Below, piece by piece: positions 18,692-27,772 of a stretch of 64,000 bases of DNA. Every line of letters starts with the position of its first letter. The stretch's first letter is position 1. The stretch is taken from contig NZ_CP117522.1 of the NCBI RefSeq assembly GCF_031679605.1, positions 9,672,001 to 9,736,000 of the forward strand, in the 5' to 3' direction. The notes under the pieces were generated by a model. The model saw nothing but the letters and a program-made list of their open reading frames with translations, did no database searches and was not told the DNA's origin. Source of the stretch: Streptomyces luomodiensis (GTDB lineage Bacteria; Actinomycetota; Actinomycetes; Streptomycetales; Streptomycetaceae). The translations under genes were made by a program, and so were the position numbers.

Positions 18692-19504
18692 TCAGCCGTT
18701 GTGGCGCGGCTCTTTCATCAGTTCGAAGACCCGCTTCTGCACCGCGTCGGATGCCTTGGCCAGTGAGCCGGAGTCGAAGGGGGGCTGCGGGTCGTACTCG
18801 ATCAAAAGCTGAATCGCCTGGGCGGTCACTTCGTCGGTCAGCAAGGCGGCCAGAGTGAGGGCCATGTCGATGCCGGAGGATACGCCGGCCGAGGTGATGA
18901 CCTTGCCCTGTCGGACCGTACGCTGGGGGGTGTAGACAGCGCCGTACGACGCCAGCGTCTCCACCTCGCTCCAGTGGGTGGTGGCGGTCAGGCCCTGCAG
19001 CAGGCCCGCTGCGCCCAGCACCAGGGACCCGGTGCAGACCGAGGTGGTGAACCGGGTGCGGTCGTGGACGCGGCGCACCCAAGCGAGGAAATCGTCATCG
19101 GCCACCATGGCCTTGAAGCTGCCCCCGCCCGGGACCAGCAGGACGTCACAGTGCTCCACCTCGGAGTACGTGGCCGGGACGTACGTCGGCAGGGACCCCA
19201 GCGCATCCTTCACGGGGCCCTTCTCGGCCCCGACGAACCGTACGGAGGCGCCGGGGATGTGGGCGAGGACTTCATAGGGTCCGACCACGTCGAGCGGCTC
19301 GTAGTCGTCGTAGAGCGGGATCACGATGTTCATGGCGGCTTCCTCTTTCCCGGATGACCTCACGGTGCGGATGTCGGATTGCGACGCGGACGCTGCCGCC
19401 GCACTGGCGGCGAGCGGCAGCGCGGCCGCAGCGGCCATACCGGTCCCGAGGACAGTGCGCCGGGACACGGTGGCTGTTCGAGCGCGCTTGGGTTTGCTTG
19501 TCAT
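18692..19504 (-). CDS. Tat-exported DJ-1/PfpI-family protein
   Basis: A 270-residue protein. The first about 42 residues are a Tat signal (SRRTVLGTG with twin arginines at 15-16, then an alanine-rich core). The rest is a DJ-1/PfpI fold: IPLYDDYEPLDVVGPYEVL at the start and the nucleophile elbow TSVCTGSLVLGAAGLL with Cys157. The pattern is closest to the isonitrile hydratase / ThiJ group, not the chaperone DJ-1 group. Export through Tat is unusual for this family and suggests an extracellular or cell-wall role. It stands alone between a transporter relic and a divergent gene. Confidence 0.85.
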   Translation of the reverse strand: MTSKPKRARTATVSRRTVLGTGMAAAAALPLAASAAAASASQSDIRTVRSSGKEEAAMNIVIPLYDDYEPLDVVGPYEVLAHIPGASVRFVGAEKGPVKDALGSLPTYVPATYSEVEHCDVLLVPGGGSFKAMVADDDFLAWVRRVHDRTRFTTSVCTGSLVLGAAGLLQGLTATTHWSEVETLASYGAVYTPQRTVRQGKVITSAGVSSGIDMALTLAALLTDEVTAQAIQLLIEYDPQPPFDSGSLAKASDAVQKRVFELMKEPRHNG

Positions 19505-19689
19505 GGCTAGATGGTCGGCTGCGGGCCCACGTCAGTTCCCGTACGCACCTGGCTGAGCCCTCGGACCCAAACCTGCCCGCCGGTGACCGGCGGTCATCCG
19601 CGTGCTCCCGGCCGCTGCTGCCAACCCCCACCGGGCCGTCCGGGAGCCCCGTTTGTGACCCGGTCGGCCACTGCGGTTAGATCAGGTGC

Positions 19690-20187
19690 GTGGAGCTTCA
19701 ACAGCAGATCGCGGACAGCCCGTACGGCTATCCCGACTGGCGCAGCGTCCCCTACGTGGGCGAGCGCCGGGGTGCCGGGCCGGATGAGGATGCGCTGGGC
19801 CGTTTCGGTGCCCGCCTGGCCGCCCGCGTGCTGGACATCGGTGTCCTGATGGCCGCGGTGTTCCTGGCGAATGTGCTCACCGACTACGCCGGGGGCGGCT
19901 TCACGGTGCTCTTCATCGTGGTGGTGGCCGGGTACGAGCCGGTGTTGACCACGGTGTACGGGGCCACGCTGGGCAAATGGCTGTGTGGGCTGCGGGTCGT
20001 CAGGCGGGACGACGGTGGCGGGCTGGGCTTCGGCCGGGCGCTGTGGCGCTGGGCCTGTGTACTGATCGGGTGCGCCATACCGGTCCTGGGGATCGTCAAC
20101 CTGTTGCGGTGCGCCTGGGACCGGCCCTACCGTCAGTGCCTCCACGACAAGGCCGCGGATACCGTCGTCTGCCGCGTCCAGCGATGA
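19690..20187 (+). CDS. RDD-family membrane protein
   Basis: A 165-residue protein with a GTG start. It shows the RDD pattern: ARLAARVLDIGVL with the conserved Arg and Asp in the first helix, a second helix (GFTVLFIVVVAGYEPVLTTVYG), GATLGKWLCGLRVV, and a final helix followed by RQCLHDKAADTVV. Members are small integral membrane proteins with debated roles in transport or membrane maintenance. The next gene follows 37 nt downstream on the same strand. Confidence 0.85.
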   Translation: MELQQQIADSPYGYPDWRSVPYVGERRGAGPDEDALGRFGARLAARVLDIGVLMAAVFLANVLTDYAGGGFTVLFIVVVAGYEPVLTTVYGATLGKWLCGLRVVRRDDGGGLGFGRALWRWACVLIGCAIPVLGIVNLLRCAWDRPYRQCLHDKAADTVVCRVQR

Positions 20188-20224
20188 AACCCGCCACGAT
20201 GATGCTGATCGCGCGACAGATATC

Positions 20225-21541
20225 GTGTCCGGCATGGGGTTGTGGAAGACGAACAAGTCTGTCGTACAGCAGCCGGTGTGGGGGTGGCAGGCGTGGGACT
20301 GGCAGAGGTGGCAGCCGCCCAGTGCCATCGAGCAGCAGTTGCTGGAGGCGAAGTCGCGCGGCGACTGGGCCGGATATCTCGATGTGGCGGGCCATGCGGA
20401 CCTGTTCTTCGCCGACCGGCGGGCGCGCGCTGACGCCCACCCCGACACCGTCCGCTTCAGCCCGCAGTGGAACCCTCATCTGCGCGCCGAATACCTGGCC
20501 CTGTTCACGGAGGGAATTCTTCCGCCGCCCGATCCGGAGCTGGTCTTCCAGTCCATGACGCTGGAGTGGTACGCGAGCGTCTGGGACGAGGAGGAAGCAC
20601 CTTGGATCGCCATCAACCCCGGCACTCCCTGCGAGGCGTATCTCCCCGCCGCCACCCCGGAGGCCAGGGCCGTCTGGCGACGGCACGCCGACGACCGTGA
20701 CGGCGGCACCGGTGGCTGCGACCACGCCCACCCGCACGGCCGGCTCCGCGGCCTGTCCGTGGGCGGCCCCTCCCAAGGTCCGGTCGCACACGGCCTGGCG
20801 TGCGCGGCACTGCTCTTCGTCAAGAACGGCGAGTTGTGGAATTCCATGGCCCACCACGGCATGGGGTACAACCAGGAGAAGCGCAGACTCAAGGAGTGGT
20901 GGGGGGTGACCTGCCGGGAGGAGTGGGCCAGCACCCAAAAACGCCTGCTCGACGCCGACATGGTCAGCCCGGTGTGGGAGTTCGCACTGGGCATTCGCCG
21001 CTCCCTCGCCCAGGACTTCGCGGGGGCAGTCGAGCTGGACCACTGGCGGCAGGTCGCCGAGCGCGTACTGCGCCACGCCGCCGCGGAGGCAGCAGAGCCC
21101 CGGCTCACCCCCGACGGGGTCCTCCCGGCACGCCCTGGCAGCGCCGCCGAAGTCGAGGCCCAGGTCGCCGGAGTGCAGCGACTCATCGGGCGGATCGCCC
21201 GCTACGAGGCCCGGTTCCGCGCGGACGGCCTGCTGGCCGACAACGCCTTCGTCCGTTCCGTGGAAGCGTGGGACTACGGGCGGGCCTCCGCCATGGCCCG
21301 GTGGGGCCTGTCCACCCGCTACTGCACGCCCCAGGAGGCTGAACAGGCCGTGGTCGCCGCCGGCCGCGCTTGCCGCCAGAACTATCGCTCCTGGCGAGAA
21401 TTCTCCGCCGCCTACATCCTCGGACGCTGTCTGCACTTCGACGAGGAGGAATTCGGCAGATGGTACGAGGACATGCTCACCGCGCACCGCCTCCTCACCA
21501 CCGACCCTGCCAGCCCCTGGCTTACCATCCCGTGGAACTGA
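20225..21541 (+). CDS. DUF1266 domain protein
   Basis: A 438-residue soluble protein. The C-terminal half (about 215-430) matches DUF1266: WWGVTCREEW, then WDYGRASAMARWGLSTRYC and NYRSWREFSAAYILGR followed by HFDEEEFGRWYEDM. The N-terminal half begins with a tryptophan-rich stretch (WGWQAWDWQRW) and contains EEEAPWIAINPGT. DUF1266 has no settled function; related proteins occur near polymorphic toxin and stress loci. Convergent with the FGGY kinase gene. Confidence 0.82.
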   Translation: MSGMGLWKTNKSVVQQPVWGWQAWDWQRWQPPSAIEQQLLEAKSRGDWAGYLDVAGHADLFFADRRARADAHPDTVRFSPQWNPHLRAEYLALFTEGILPPPDPELVFQSMTLEWYASVWDEEEAPWIAINPGTPCEAYLPAATPEARAVWRRHADDRDGGTGGCDHAHPHGRLRGLSVGGPSQGPVAHGLACAALLFVKNGELWNSMAHHGMGYNQEKRRLKEWWGVTCREEWASTQKRLLDADMVSPVWEFALGIRRSLAQDFAGAVELDHWRQVAERVLRHAAAEAAEPRLTPDGVLPARPGSAAEVEAQVAGVQRLIGRIARYEARFRADGLLADNAFVRSVEAWDYGRASAMARWGLSTRYCTPQEAEQAVVAAGRACRQNYRSWREFSAAYILGRCLHFDEEEFGRWYEDMLTAHRLLTTDPASPWLTIPWN

Positions 21542-21636
21542 CCGCTCCTGGTGCGGGCCGGGGCGGGGCGTTCCCAGGTCTCGACAAGCCGTCCGTTACC
21601 GGTGAGTCGACAGCCCGTCAGCTGGGTCGCACCCGC

Positions 21637-23076
21637 TCATCCGTAGTTCGCAAAGCCCTCCGCGTAAGCCGCGTCTGTCGCGTCGCGCAGGTTGCGCCAG
21701 CGGGTGTGCAGCCGTGCGTACCGCGCGGCGCGGGCGTCGTCGGGCTCGACCCTGCGCAGGGTGCCGATGAGCCGGGAGCGGAGGGCGTCCAGGCTGGTGG
21801 CCGCGCCGCAGCCGAGGAAGGCCAGGGCCGCGGCGCCGAGCAACGTGACGTCCGGTTGCGGTGAGACCAGCAGCGGTCGGGCGAGGATGTCGGCACGTAG
21901 TTGTGCCACGTGGGCGCTGCGAGAGGAACCGCCGGCGAAGGCGACCGGCAGCCTGCCCGACGGATCGAGCCGGTCCAGCCCGTCGCGTACGGTGAAGGAC
22001 GCCGCTTCCTGAGCCGCCCGCAGGATGCAGGCGGCGTCATGCTCGGGACGCTGGCCGAGGACCGCGCCGCGGGCGCCGGGCCGCCAGTCGGGGAACCGGG
22101 CGCCGGTCATGCCCGGCAGAATCACCAGCCCGTGCGCGCCCGGCGGAAGTGCGGCGAGCCGCTCGTCGTCGACCGTGCCGACCAGGGAACGCCATTGGGC
22201 GACAGCACCCCCGGTGAGGCCGGTGGCCCCGCCGGCGACGAAGCGGCCGGGCAGCACGGACGGGTTGAGCACGGCCCCGTCCGGTACGTCCTCGCCCCGC
22301 GGCAGCAGGCGTCCGACGACGTCAGTGGTGCCCGCCACGTCGGCGATGATGTCCTCGTCCGTACCGAGCAGCAGTCCCATACCCACTGAGCCGTCCGGAC
22401 CACCCGCTACCACGGGGAGCCCGGCGGGCAGTCCGGTGGCGGTGGCGGCCTCCTCGGTGAGGGCGCCGACCACCGACGTCGGCTCCGCCTGCTCAGGCAG
22501 CAGCGCGGAGTCGAGGTCCGCCGCACGCAGCACATCGAGGTTCCAGGCACGGCGGCGCACATCGGAGGCCAGGGTGTACGCGGCGCTGATGGTGTCCGAG
22601 GTGAGCCGGCCGGTCAGCCGAGCGACCAGGAAGTCCTTGGGGGACAGTACGGCGTGCACCCGTGGCATGGACTTCGGGTCCATGCCCAGGAGATAGGCCA
22701 GGGCACCGCCGGTGAGCGTCGGCCTGCCGGCGGTGTGCAGGAGCCGGCGCACTGCTCCGTCGCCGAGTGCGGTCAGCTGGGACACGCCGACGGAGTCGGC
22801 CCAGCCGCTGCTGCGGCCGACGGGCATGAGGGCCGAGTCGACGGCGACGGTGCCGATGTGGGCGGCGACGGCCAGGGCCGCGGGTGCCGGTCCGCCGGAC
22901 ACGCCCGAAAGTGCCGCCCGTACGTCCTTGTCCAGCGCCGCGGCATCGAAGGTGTCGCCGCCGAGCCCTGAGACACGGCTGATGCGCTGCTGGGAGACGA
23001 TATGGCCCGCGGAGTCCACGAGCGCGGCCCGGACGGCCGAGGTGCCGACGTCCACCGCGATGACGTGTGCGCTCAT
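21637..23076 (-). CDS. FGGY-family carbohydrate kinase
   Basis: A 479-residue kinase of the FGGY fold: VDVGTSAVRAALVD phosphate loop at the N-terminus, GWADSV near residue 90 in the substrate/catalytic region, DVAGTTDVVGRL and FAGGSSRSAHVAQLRADIL in the C-terminal ATPase half. It fits the xylulokinase-like branch, but the substrate cannot be named. It overlaps the GntR gene by 4 nt (ATGA) and is the last gene of the seven-gene operon, so the pathway may start from or pass through a sugar or polyol. Confidence 0.88.
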   Translation of the reverse strand: MSAHVIAVDVGTSAVRAALVDSAGHIVSQQRISRVSGLGGDTFDAAALDKDVRAALSGVSGGPAPAALAVAAHIGTVAVDSALMPVGRSSGWADSVGVSQLTALGDGAVRRLLHTAGRPTLTGGALAYLLGMDPKSMPRVHAVLSPKDFLVARLTGRLTSDTISAAYTLASDVRRRAWNLDVLRAADLDSALLPEQAEPTSVVGALTEEAATATGLPAGLPVVAGGPDGSVGMGLLLGTDEDIIADVAGTTDVVGRLLPRGEDVPDGAVLNPSVLPGRFVAGGATGLTGGAVAQWRSLVGTVDDERLAALPPGAHGLVILPGMTGARFPDWRPGARGAVLGQRPEHDAACILRAAQEAASFTVRDGLDRLDPSGRLPVAFAGGSSRSAHVAQLRADILARPLLVSPQPDVTLLGAAALAFLGCGAATSLDALRSRLIGTLRRVEPDDARAARYARLHTRWRNLRDATDAAYAEGFANYG

Positions 23077-23789
23077 TCGGCATCGATCCGCAGCAGGAAC
23101 GGGAACGCGGGCAGCGTCCAGCTCGTGGTGAACTCGACGATCTCGCCGCGCGAGCCGTAGGTGGTGCGGCGCACCTCCAGCGCGGCCCCGCCCGGCGCGG
23201 TGTCCAGCAGCTCCGCCTGCTCGGCGGTGAGCAGTGTGGCCGCCATGGACTGGTCGGCGTGGCGCAGTTCGACGCCGAAGCGCTCGGTCAGGGTGCGGTA
23301 GAGGGACCCGTCGAGCAGTGGTTCGCGGGACAGCGACGGTGCCACCGAGTAGGGCACCCAGGCATCCTGGAGCGCGGCGGGCGTGCCGCTGATGAGACGG
23401 ACTCGGGTGAGCCGGTTGGCCCTGTCGCCCTTCGCGGCGCCGAAGACTTCGGCCACCTCGGCCGGCGCGGGCGCGGTCTCGTTGCGGATCACCCGCGAGG
23501 ACGCGGTCCCGCCGTCGCCCTCGACCTCGTCGGCGAAGGACCGCAGCCGGTTGAGCCGCCGCCCGTGTTCGGCGTGATCACTGACGAACGTGCCGCTTCC
23601 CTGCCGTCGTACGACGAACCGCTCCGAGTCGAGCAGATCCAGGGCCTGACGCACCGTCATCCGGCTGACGCCGTACTGTTTGGCGAGGTCGGTCTCGCCG
23701 GGCAGCCGGGCGCCGGGGGCAAGGGCGCCGGAGCGGATCTGGGAGACCAGGTCGTCGTAGATCACCTGATACCTGGGTGCGCGCGACAT
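23073..23789 (-). CDS. GntR-family regulator, HutC/UTRA type
   Basis: A 238-residue regulator with an N-terminal winged helix (YDDLVSQIRSGALAPGARLPGETDLAKQYGVSRMTVRQAL, described here as two segments of the domain at about 10-50) and a C-terminal UTRA ligand domain (about 85-235). HutC-type members bind sites with GTnTAnAC symmetry; a GTCTAGAC site lies at the operon promoter (30185). The gene sits 3 nt after the CoA-transferase stop, so it probably controls its own operon. Confidence 0.92.
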   Translation of the reverse strand: MSRAPRYQVIYDDLVSQIRSGALAPGARLPGETDLAKQYGVSRMTVRQALDLLDSERFVVRRQGSGTFVSDHAEHGRRLNRLRSFADEVEGDGGTASSRVIRNETAPAPAEVAEVFGAAKGDRANRLTRVRLISGTPAALQDAWVPYSVAPSLSREPLLDGSLYRTLTERFGVELRHADQSMAATLLTAEQAELLDTAPGGAALEVRRTTYGSRGEIVEFTTSWTLPAFPFLLRIDAE

Positions 23790-23792
23790 GAT

Positions 23793-24989
23793 TCAGATCG
23801 CTCCTGACTCCCGCAAGCGGTCCAAGTCCTCTGCGGACATACCCAGGATCTCCTGGTACACGTACGCGTTGTCCTCTCCGACCCTCGGCGGGGCCTTGCG
23901 AACCGTGGACGGGGTCTTTTCCATTTTGACGGGGTTGCCGGGCATCCGAATCGTACCCAGTTCGGGGTGCTCCGCCTCCACGATCATGCCGCGGGCGGCG
24001 ATCTGCGGTGACGCGGCGACCTCCGCGACCGAGGCCACCTTGGCGTAGGGCACGCCCACCTCGTCAAGGACCGCCGCGATGTCCCCCGTGGTGCGCTCGG
24101 CCGCCCACGCGCCGATCTCGCCCTCCAGGAACTCCTGGTGCGCCATCCGGCCCTCGACGGTGGCGAAGCGCGGGTCGCCGGCCAGGTCCGGCCGCTCCAT
24201 CACGGCGCACAGCTTCGGAAACAAAGACGCGGTGCCGGCCTGGATGTAGATGGGGCCGTCGGCGGCCTCGTAGACGTTGACCGGGGCGGTCAGCAGGTCG
24301 CGGGAACCGCTGCGCGGCATGTCCTGGCCCAGCATCAGCTGGGACATCAGGCGGACACCGAGCGCGGAGAACATCGTGTCGAAGGACGCGACGTCCACCA
24401 GCTGCCCCTCACCGGTGCGTTCCCGGTGCAGGATCGCCATCAGCGCCCCGATCGCGCCCTGGTATCCCGTGGTGTAGTCGGCGATGTACGTGCCGCTGAG
24501 GGTGGGCTTGCCGTCAGGCTCGCCGGTCATGCTCATCAGGCCCGAGGACGCCTGCGAGATCGCGTCGAACAGGGCCCGGCGCGAGTCCGGACCGGTCTGG
24601 CCGAACCCGGAGATGGACACCAGGATGATGTCCGGGTTCAGCTCCTTCATCCGTTCGTAGCCGATGCCCATCTTCTCGATCGTGCCGGGGCGGTAGTTCT
24701 CCACCACGACGTCCGCCCACTCGATGAGCCGCTCCAGGATGCCGAGCGCCTCCGGGTGGCGGGTGTCCAGGGACGCGTCGTACTTGTTCCGGTGGTAGAG
24801 GAACATGTAGATGCTCTCGCCCTGGTGGTACGGCCCGTGGTGCCGGGAGTCCTCACCGTTCGGGCGCTCGACCTTGACCACCTCGGCGCCGAAGTCGGCC
24901 AGGATCTGCGCGCACAGCGGGCCTGCGATGAACCGCGAGAGGTCGAGCACCTTCACGCCGCTCAGGGGCGCGGCGGTCCCGTTCGCCAT
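23793..24989 (-). CDS. Family III CoA-transferase (CaiB/BaiF type)
   Basis: A 398-residue enzyme that moves CoA between carboxylic acids. The family signature is clear: VKVLDLSRFIAGPLCAQILAD, VVVENYRPGTIEKMG, VSISGFGQTGPD, and the catalytic aspartate in IADYTTGYQG (D171). A strong ribosome binding site (AGGAGGTG) precedes the ATG at 24989; a larger reading frame upstream is spurious. It is fifth in the operon. By context it activates an acid that the MaoC-like proteins or the ThDP enzyme then act on; donor and acceptor are unknown. Confidence 0.93.
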   Translation of the reverse strand: MANGTAAPLSGVKVLDLSRFIAGPLCAQILADFGAEVVKVERPNGEDSRHHGPYHQGESIYMFLYHRNKYDASLDTRHPEALGILERLIEWADVVVENYRPGTIEKMGIGYERMKELNPDIILVSISGFGQTGPDSRRALFDAISQASSGLMSMTGEPDGKPTLSGTYIADYTTGYQGAIGALMAILHRERTGEGQLVDVASFDTMFSALGVRLMSQLMLGQDMPRSGSRDLLTAPVNVYEAADGPIYIQAGTASLFPKLCAVMERPDLAGDPRFATVEGRMAHQEFLEGEIGAWAAERTTGDIAAVLDEVGVPYAKVASVAEVAASPQIAARGMIVEAEHPELGTIRMPGNPVKMEKTPSTVRKAPPRVGEDNAYVYQEILGMSAEDLDRLRESGAI

Positions 24990-25021
24990 TGACGCTGTCA
25001 CCTCCTGCTTCTCTCGTCCGG

Positions 25022-26713
25022 TTACTTCTCGCGGGCCGTGAACGCCGGGAACGTCCAGGCGTTGACGTCGCGGTCGATCGGCACGTCGAGGACCACCGGG
25101 GTGCCCGCCGCGAAGGCGTCGGCGACGCGCCGGCGCAATGTGGGCAGGCTGGTGACGACCTCGCCGGGCACGCCCAGCGCGCGGGCCGCCATGCCGAAGT
25201 CGACGGGGCCGAAGTCGACGCCGGTCGTCCGGCCGTTGAAGTGCAGTTCCTGTTCCTGGCGGATGTTGCCGTAGCTGGAGTCGTTGAGGACGACAATGCA
25301 GACATTGCCGCCGACGCGAGCCAGCGTCTCCACCTCGCCCAGGCTCATGCCGAGGGAGCCGTCGCCGATCAGCGCGAGCACGGGGCGCTGAGGGTCGATC
25401 AGCGAGGCCGCGATCGCCGAGGGCAGCGCGAAGCCCATGTTGCCGAAGCCGACGGGCTTGATGTAGCTGTTCGGCCGCCGGATCTCCCACAGGAACGACC
25501 AGACGCCCGGGTTGCCGGCGTCCGGGATCAGCAGGGTGTCCTCGGGGGCCACCTCACGCAGCGAACGGACGATGTCGGCCGGGGAGAGGGGCCCCTCGGC
25601 GCCGCCGTCCACCACATCGCTCTCCCGCCACCACTGGGTGCGGGCCTTGTCCAGCGTCGCGATCCACTCGGCGCGCCCGGCCTTGGCCCGCTCCGCCTGG
25701 CCGGCGGTGGCAGTGACCAGGTCACGGGCGAAGGAGCCCAGGTCGCTCACCACGCCCTGGGTGATCTCGGAGTAGTAGCGTCCGATCATCGTCGGGTCGA
25801 CGTCGACCTGGACGATCTCGGGGAGCGCGCGCCGCCAGCGGGTGGTGGACACGGCGTTGAGGCTGTTGCCCAGGGCGAGCACCAGGTCGGCGTCGCCGAT
25901 GACGTCACTGGAGAGCGCGGTTCCCATGCGGCTGACGGCACCGAACACCAGCGGGTGCGTGGTCGGCACGGAGCCGATGCCGTTGAAGGTGGTGACGACC
26001 GGGATGCCCAGAGCGTCGGCGAGTGCCAGGACATCCTCGCTCGCGCGGGCCCGGTTGCCGCCGTTGCCCAGCCAGATGACCGGCCGCTGGGCACGCAGCA
26101 CCCGTTCGGCGACCCGGGCCAGGGCGGCCGGGTTGGCGGAGGGGCGTTCGGTGACCCAGGCGCGGCTCGGGTGTACGTCGGGCACCGCCGGCGGGTTCTC
26201 GACCCGGCCCTCGATGGTGTCGCGGGCGAAGTCCAGATGCACCGGACCGGGGTTGCCGGTGAGGGCGTTGACATAGGCCTCTTCCATCGCCTGCTTGATG
26301 GAGGAGGCGTGCGCCACCAGGCGGGAGTACTTCACCAGCGGTTTGACCAGCTCGACGTGGTCGGCGTTCTGGGCGTCGTCCTTGTGAATGTTCTCGCCGT
26401 TGTTGTTGCAGGTGATGACGAATCCGGGGCTGGAGTCGCGGTAGGCGCCGCCGACGCCGGTGAGCAGGTTGGTGGCACCGGGGCCGGTGGTGGAGATGCA
26501 GGCGGCGGGCTTGCCGGTGAGCCGGCCGTAGGCGTCCATCATCACGGCGGCGGCGTTCTCGTGCCGGGTGTGGATCAGCTGGATGCCGGGGGTGTCGATG
26601 ATGGCGTCGGTGATGGCGAGGGTCTGGCCGCCGACGACTCCGAAGACGTACTCGACGCCCAGGGACGTCAGCATGTCGACGACGACCTGGCCGCCGGTCT
26701 TGGAAGTGGGCAT
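25022..26713 (-). CDS. Thiamine diphosphate enzyme, acetolactate-synthase-like
   Basis: A 563-residue three-domain ThDP enzyme. The N-terminal pyrimidine domain has the activating glutamate in RHENAAAV (E52); a central domain spans about 195-330; the C-terminal diphosphate domain has GDGS at 450-453 and N477 in VVLNDSSYG, the metal-binding GDG...N motif. It lacks the features I would look for in oxalyl-CoA decarboxylase, so I leave it as acetolactate-synthase-like with unknown substrate. Candidates are C-C lyase or ligase steps on 2-hydroxy or 2-oxo acids. It lies between a MaoC-like gene and the CoA-transferase in the operon. Confidence 0.9.
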   Translation of the reverse strand: MPTSKTGGQVVVDMLTSLGVEYVFGVVGGQTLAITDAIIDTPGIQLIHTRHENAAAVMMDAYGRLTGKPAACISTTGPGATNLLTGVGGAYRDSSPGFVITCNNNGENIHKDDAQNADHVELVKPLVKYSRLVAHASSIKQAMEEAYVNALTGNPGPVHLDFARDTIEGRVENPPAVPDVHPSRAWVTERPSANPAALARVAERVLRAQRPVIWLGNGGNRARASEDVLALADALGIPVVTTFNGIGSVPTTHPLVFGAVSRMGTALSSDVIGDADLVLALGNSLNAVSTTRWRRALPEIVQVDVDPTMIGRYYSEITQGVVSDLGSFARDLVTATAGQAERAKAGRAEWIATLDKARTQWWRESDVVDGGAEGPLSPADIVRSLREVAPEDTLLIPDAGNPGVWSFLWEIRRPNSYIKPVGFGNMGFALPSAIAASLIDPQRPVLALIGDGSLGMSLGEVETLARVGGNVCIVVLNDSSYGNIRQEQELHFNGRTTGVDFGPVDFGMAARALGVPGEVVTSLPTLRRRVADAFAAGTPVVLDVPIDRDVNAWTFPAFTAREK

Positions 26714-26761
26714 CTGCGAGGTCCGCTTTCTGTATCGGTGGGGTGCGGTCGGTTCGGTGGG

Positions 26762-27772
26762 TCAGGACGCGGGAACGGTGACGGCGGCCCAGCCGGCCGT
26801 CATGAGGCGGTTGTCGGTGTCCCGGCGCACCCACACCTCCAGGTCGACACGGAGGCCGTCGTCGACCGGGGTGACAGCGGTGACGACGCCGGTCGAGGTG
26901 AACGGCTCGAACACGTCCAGCGGGACGAGGAACTTCAGCCGCAGCCACCCGGAGGTCAGGAACGTGGGCCCGGAACGGAGAGTCAGCAGCTGGGCCAGGA
27001 CGCCGAACTGCTGCTGGCCCTGCACGATCGGCATCCGCAGACCGCCCGCGCGGGCCACGTCGATATCGTTGTGGATGTTGCGCACGTACTCGCCGATACG
27101 GCTGAACACCGCGGCCTGCTCGGCGGTCACCGTCTTGTGCAGCGGTGCGAGCACGTCGCCGGCGCGGATGTCCGGGCCGAGCGTGTCGACGATCCGCGCG
27201 TCCGGCGGGACCTCGCCGGTCACCCGGCGTCCGGGCTTCGCCGAGCCGCGGCCGCCGATGGCGCCGGGGTTGGTCTTGAGGATCTCGACACCGCGGTGGC
27301 GCACGATGCTGCGCCCGTCCTCGCCGGTGGCCGTGGCCTCCATGACGACGTAGCCTTCACCGCGGCGCTCGTAGGCCTCGGTGTAGGTGCCGTGCAGCGT
27401 GACCACCTCGTCCAGCGCCGCCGGGCTGTCGAACCACATCTGTTCCTCGGTGTGGTAGCCGACGACCTTGCTGCCCGCGTAGACGAGGGTGAACAGCTGC
27501 ACCAGGTCGTTGCCCAGCAGCGCCGCCTGCCCCACCCGCTTCCCGCCGAAGTAGGGACTCCCGGCGAGGGCCCAGGGGTGGTGGTCGTCGTGTGTGAAGG
27601 CGTACCGCTTGATCTTGTGGTCGTCGACCACCACCCGTACGGTGCCGAGGTCCTCGGGGATCTCCAGGTTCTCGAACTCGGGCTCCTTCAGCCCGGCTTC
27701 GAGGTCGTCGGCGGTGGCGGCCCGGCGCGGGTCGGTCAGGTCCCGCCAGGGGCGCGGGGATGACTGGGTCAT
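26762..27772 (-). CDS. MaoC-like double hot-dog protein (second copy)
   Basis: A 336-residue protein made of two hot-dog units: an N-terminal FAS1-dehydratase-like unit (about 45-170) and a C-terminal MaoC-like unit (about 210-335). It is a paralogue of the protein at 29185-30147. The C-terminal unit keeps a histidine in YVRNIHNDIDVARAGG, where hydratase-2 enzymes have GDxNPxH, but the catalytic aspartate is not in the expected place. Its ATG overlaps the MFS stop (ATGA). It may be an enoyl-CoA hydratase or dehydratase acting on an unusual thioester, or a partner subunit of the other copy. Confidence 0.82.
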   Translation of the reverse strand: MTQSSPRPWRDLTDPRRAATADDLEAGLKEPEFENLEIPEDLGTVRVVVDDHKIKRYAFTHDDHHPWALAGSPYFGGKRVGQAALLGNDLVQLFTLVYAGSKVVGYHTEEQMWFDSPAALDEVVTLHGTYTEAYERRGEGYVVMEATATGEDGRSIVRHRGVEILKTNPGAIGGRGSAKPGRRVTGEVPPDARIVDTLGPDIRAGDVLAPLHKTVTAEQAAVFSRIGEYVRNIHNDIDVARAGGLRMPIVQGQQQFGVLAQLLTLRSGPTFLTSGWLRLKFLVPLDVFEPFTSTGVVTAVTPVDDGLRVDLEVWVRRDTDNRLMTAGWAAVTVPAS

